The position numbers and the translations under genes were made by a program. A stretch of 6,390 bases of DNA from the NCBI GenBank assembly GCA_029287755.1, contig JARFQM010000204.1:1-6390 (forward strand), written 5' to 3'. Positions 5,593 through 6,390 of this stretch are shown piece after piece. Each line of letters begins with the position of its first letter. Within the stretch, counting starts at the first letter, position 1. The notes under the pieces were generated by a model that was not told the origin of the DNA, made no database searches, and saw nothing but the letters and a program-made list of their open reading frames with translations. This DNA is from Desulfofustis sp. GTDB lineage: Bacteria; Desulfobacterota; Desulfobulbia; Desulfobulbales; Desulfocapsaceae.

Positions 5593-6162
5593 ATGAATTT
5601 CAAGAATGCAATTCTGCTCACATTAGCTATTTCCGGTGGGGCCATGTTCCTAGTGTTGCAGAAATACTCGAAGGAGTACTACTCTTCTTTCGAGCAACCG
5701 AGGGCACCGGTAATCGATCAACCCGCTGCCCGTTATCGTGCCCCCGATTTTATTTTGGCAGATCTCGACCAGAATGAGTTTAAGCTATCAGGCTCACAAG
5801 GAAACGTTGTAGTGATGATGTTCTGGACAACCTGGTGACCCACCTGTCGGGAGGAGTTGCCTTCCCTGGATAGGTTGAACCGGGACTACGAGGATAACGG
5901 TTTGCAGGTGCTGTTGGTCAATATGAAAGAAGAGTCTTCGTTTGTGGCCTCTTTCATCGAGAAAAATAGCTACTCGTCTAAGGTACTGCTTGACTTGGAA
6001 GGAAAGGTCGCCAGGAAGTACGATGTTCTCGGCATACCGGTTTCATACCTAATCGACAAGGAAGGAAGAGTGGTTTTGCGGCTCAGTGGTTTCGTTGACT
6101 GGGGTTCCAAAGAGATCAGGTCGCTGGTGAGCAATCTGATCAATGAACAAGGCAACACATAA
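5593..6162 (+). CDS. Selenocysteine-containing TlpA/ResA-like membrane-anchored thioredoxin
   Basis: Read through one in-frame TGA, the gene encodes 189 residues. GGGAG (5582-5586) lies 6 nt before the ATG. A basic start and hydrophobic segment (about 6-22) form a signal anchor, leaving the thioredoxin domain in the periplasm. After a linker comes RAPDFILADLDQNEF (about 49-63), then VVVMMFWTTW (72-81), TGA at codon 82 and PTCREELPSL. TlpA, ResA and DsbE proteins have WCPPCREE-type sequence here, so the TGA replaces the nucleophilic first cysteine; Cys85 is the second. The cis-proline loop GIP has Pro149, followed by YLIDKEGRVV, and the C-terminus is complete for the family. It likely catalyses thiol-disulfide exchange in the periplasm; relatives serve cytochrome c maturation or Cu-A site assembly. 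As last gene of the copA operon, a copper-linked role is inferred. Without recoding it looks like an 81-residue fragment plus a 101-residue ORF from a TTG at 5857. Confidence 0.88.
5836..5838 (+). other. In-frame TGA read as selenocysteine (Sec82 of the TlpA-like protein)
   Basis: The TGA lies directly between FWTTW and PTCREEL, at the first cysteine of the thioredoxin CxxC motif. The reading frame continues unbroken for 107 further codons including the cis-proline motif. A strong SECIS-like hairpin follows within 11 nt. Confidence 0.88.
5842..5875 (+). promoter_or_regulatory. Candidate bacterial SECIS hairpin for the TlpA-like protein
   Basis: Upper stem: GGGA (5849-5852) pairs with TCCC (5863-5866), and GG (5853-5854) with CC (5860-5861), leaving T5862 bulged. 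The apical loop is AGTTG (5855-5859), starting 16 nt after the TGA with G as its second base. An outer helix ACCT (5842-5845) with AGGT (5872-5875) extends the structure. A bulged U in the upper stem and a G/U-containing loop recall the E. coli fdhF SECIS. The loop shares GTT with the hairpin of the upstream redoxin gene. Confidence 0.7.
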
Positions 6163-6188
6163 TAAAGTTTAACCAGATAAGCACGGGT

Positions 6189-6210
6189 GAGTGAGGTTAC
6201 CCTATCACTC
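6189..6210 (+). terminator. Weak hairpin just after the operon
   Basis: GAGTGA (6189-6194) pairs with TCACTC (6205-6210) around a 10-nt loop, 27 nt after the last stop codon. AT-rich DNA (GATAAATAAATA) follows, but there is no T-run. It may be an mRNA 3'-end stabiliser or a rho-assisted end rather than a classic terminator. Confidence 0.3.
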
Positions 6211-6293
6211 GATAAATAAATATCTCCTGCGGGATGGCCGCCCATACCATCCGAGAAAGCCATTAAAATGTTTTCTGAACCAAGAGCTTTGAC

Positions 6294-6316
6294 GATGAAC
6301 CGGTCATCAGTTTTTT
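6294..6316 (+). terminator. Possible intrinsic terminator of the copA operon
   Basis: GATGA (6294-6298) pairs with TCATC (6304-6308) around ACCGG, and AG plus six T residues follow (6311-6316). The stem is short and AT-rich, so termination would be weak. The hairpin contains a single ACCGGT (6299-6304), the half-unit of the repeated operator-like motif; this may be chance. Confidence 0.35.
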
Positions 6317-6390
6317 ATGGTCAGCCCCTTTAGAAGACTGACCTGACGCAGTGATGCTGTCACACTCTACAGCAACCATTCACAATCACT

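Noticed and set aside
5034..6162. The two TGA codons as sequencing errors or ordinary nonsense mutations (pseudogenes)
   Set aside because: Both fall precisely on the first cysteine of a redox CxxC motif in adjacent genes. Both are followed by intact coding sequence and SECIS-like hairpins, and no other disruption is seen. Random damage would not choose the same catalytic position twice.
2..6162. TGA reassigned genome-wide (for example to Trp or Gly) instead of selenocysteine
   Set aside because: TGA ends the ribbon-helix-helix-like gene at 272 and the redoxin gene at 5571, at plausible C-termini. The 844-codon copA has no in-frame TGA and uses TGG for Trp. TGA appears inside genes only at the Cys positions.
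5857..6162. Separate thioredoxin-like gene starting at TTG 5857
   Set aside because: It lacks the active site and the first strands of the fold, and it is in the same frame as the upstream 5593-5838 segment. It is the C-terminal part of the recoded gene.
6319..6343. GGTCAG/CTGACC inverted repeat as a terminator
   Set aside because: The T-run lies on the 5' side of the repeat on the plus strand and reads as A-residues after it on the minus strand, so it cannot act as an intrinsic terminator in either direction.

Overview
The window looks like a chromosomal segment of a Gram-negative, selenium-using bacterium, most likely a gammaproteobacterium or a close relative. The reasons are a DUF3047 exported protein, a two-HMA-domain CopA, a DUF2933 membrane protein and a membrane-anchored TlpA-type thioredoxin, all common in Pseudomonadota. 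The taxonomy is inference; nothing here fixes the species.

Left part (1-1046). The 3' end of a small gene for a ribbon-helix-helix-like protein enters from the left edge (2-274). A short regulatory-looking gap follows, with a 7-bp-arm hairpin (325-345) and a palindrome, ACCGGT-N-ACCGGT (361-375). Then comes a complete gene for a secreted DUF3047 protein (393-1046).

Middle part (1047-2245). About 1.2 kb holds no long gene. The only gene I can support is a 53-residue two-helix membrane protein on the minus strand (1255-1416). The rest is AT-rich and structured. It has several inverted repeats, a terminator-like hairpin on the minus strand (1772-1820), two minus-strand Shine-Dalgarno sequences each followed by an 18-codon ORF, and a second copy of ACCGGT-N-ACCGGT (2025-2037).

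Right part (2246-6162). Four genes on the plus strand are packed with gaps of 14, 2 and 19 nt and very probably form one operon: copA (Cu(I)-exporting P1B ATPase), a DUF2933 small membrane protein, an AhpC/TSA (PRXL2-like) redoxin, and a TlpA/ResA-like membrane-anchored thioredoxin. The main discovery is in the last two. Each carries one in-frame TGA, exactly where the first cysteine of the redox CxxC motif belongs (TGA-L-P-C at 5154 and TGA-P-T-C at 5836). The frame stays open with family-typical sequence on both sides, and a SECIS-like hairpin follows each TGA. I read both as selenocysteine codons, so a naive annotation would break these genes into fragments.

Working model (inference): CopA exports Cu(I), the small His/Met/Cys-bearing membrane protein may assist at the membrane, and one cytoplasmic and one periplasmic selenol oxidoreductase handle the thiol or peroxide chemistry tied to copper stress or copper-site assembly. 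No selA, selB, selC or selD is present in the window, so they must lie elsewhere if the reading is right. The tail (6163-6390) has no gene I can support, only weak hairpins that may end the operon.
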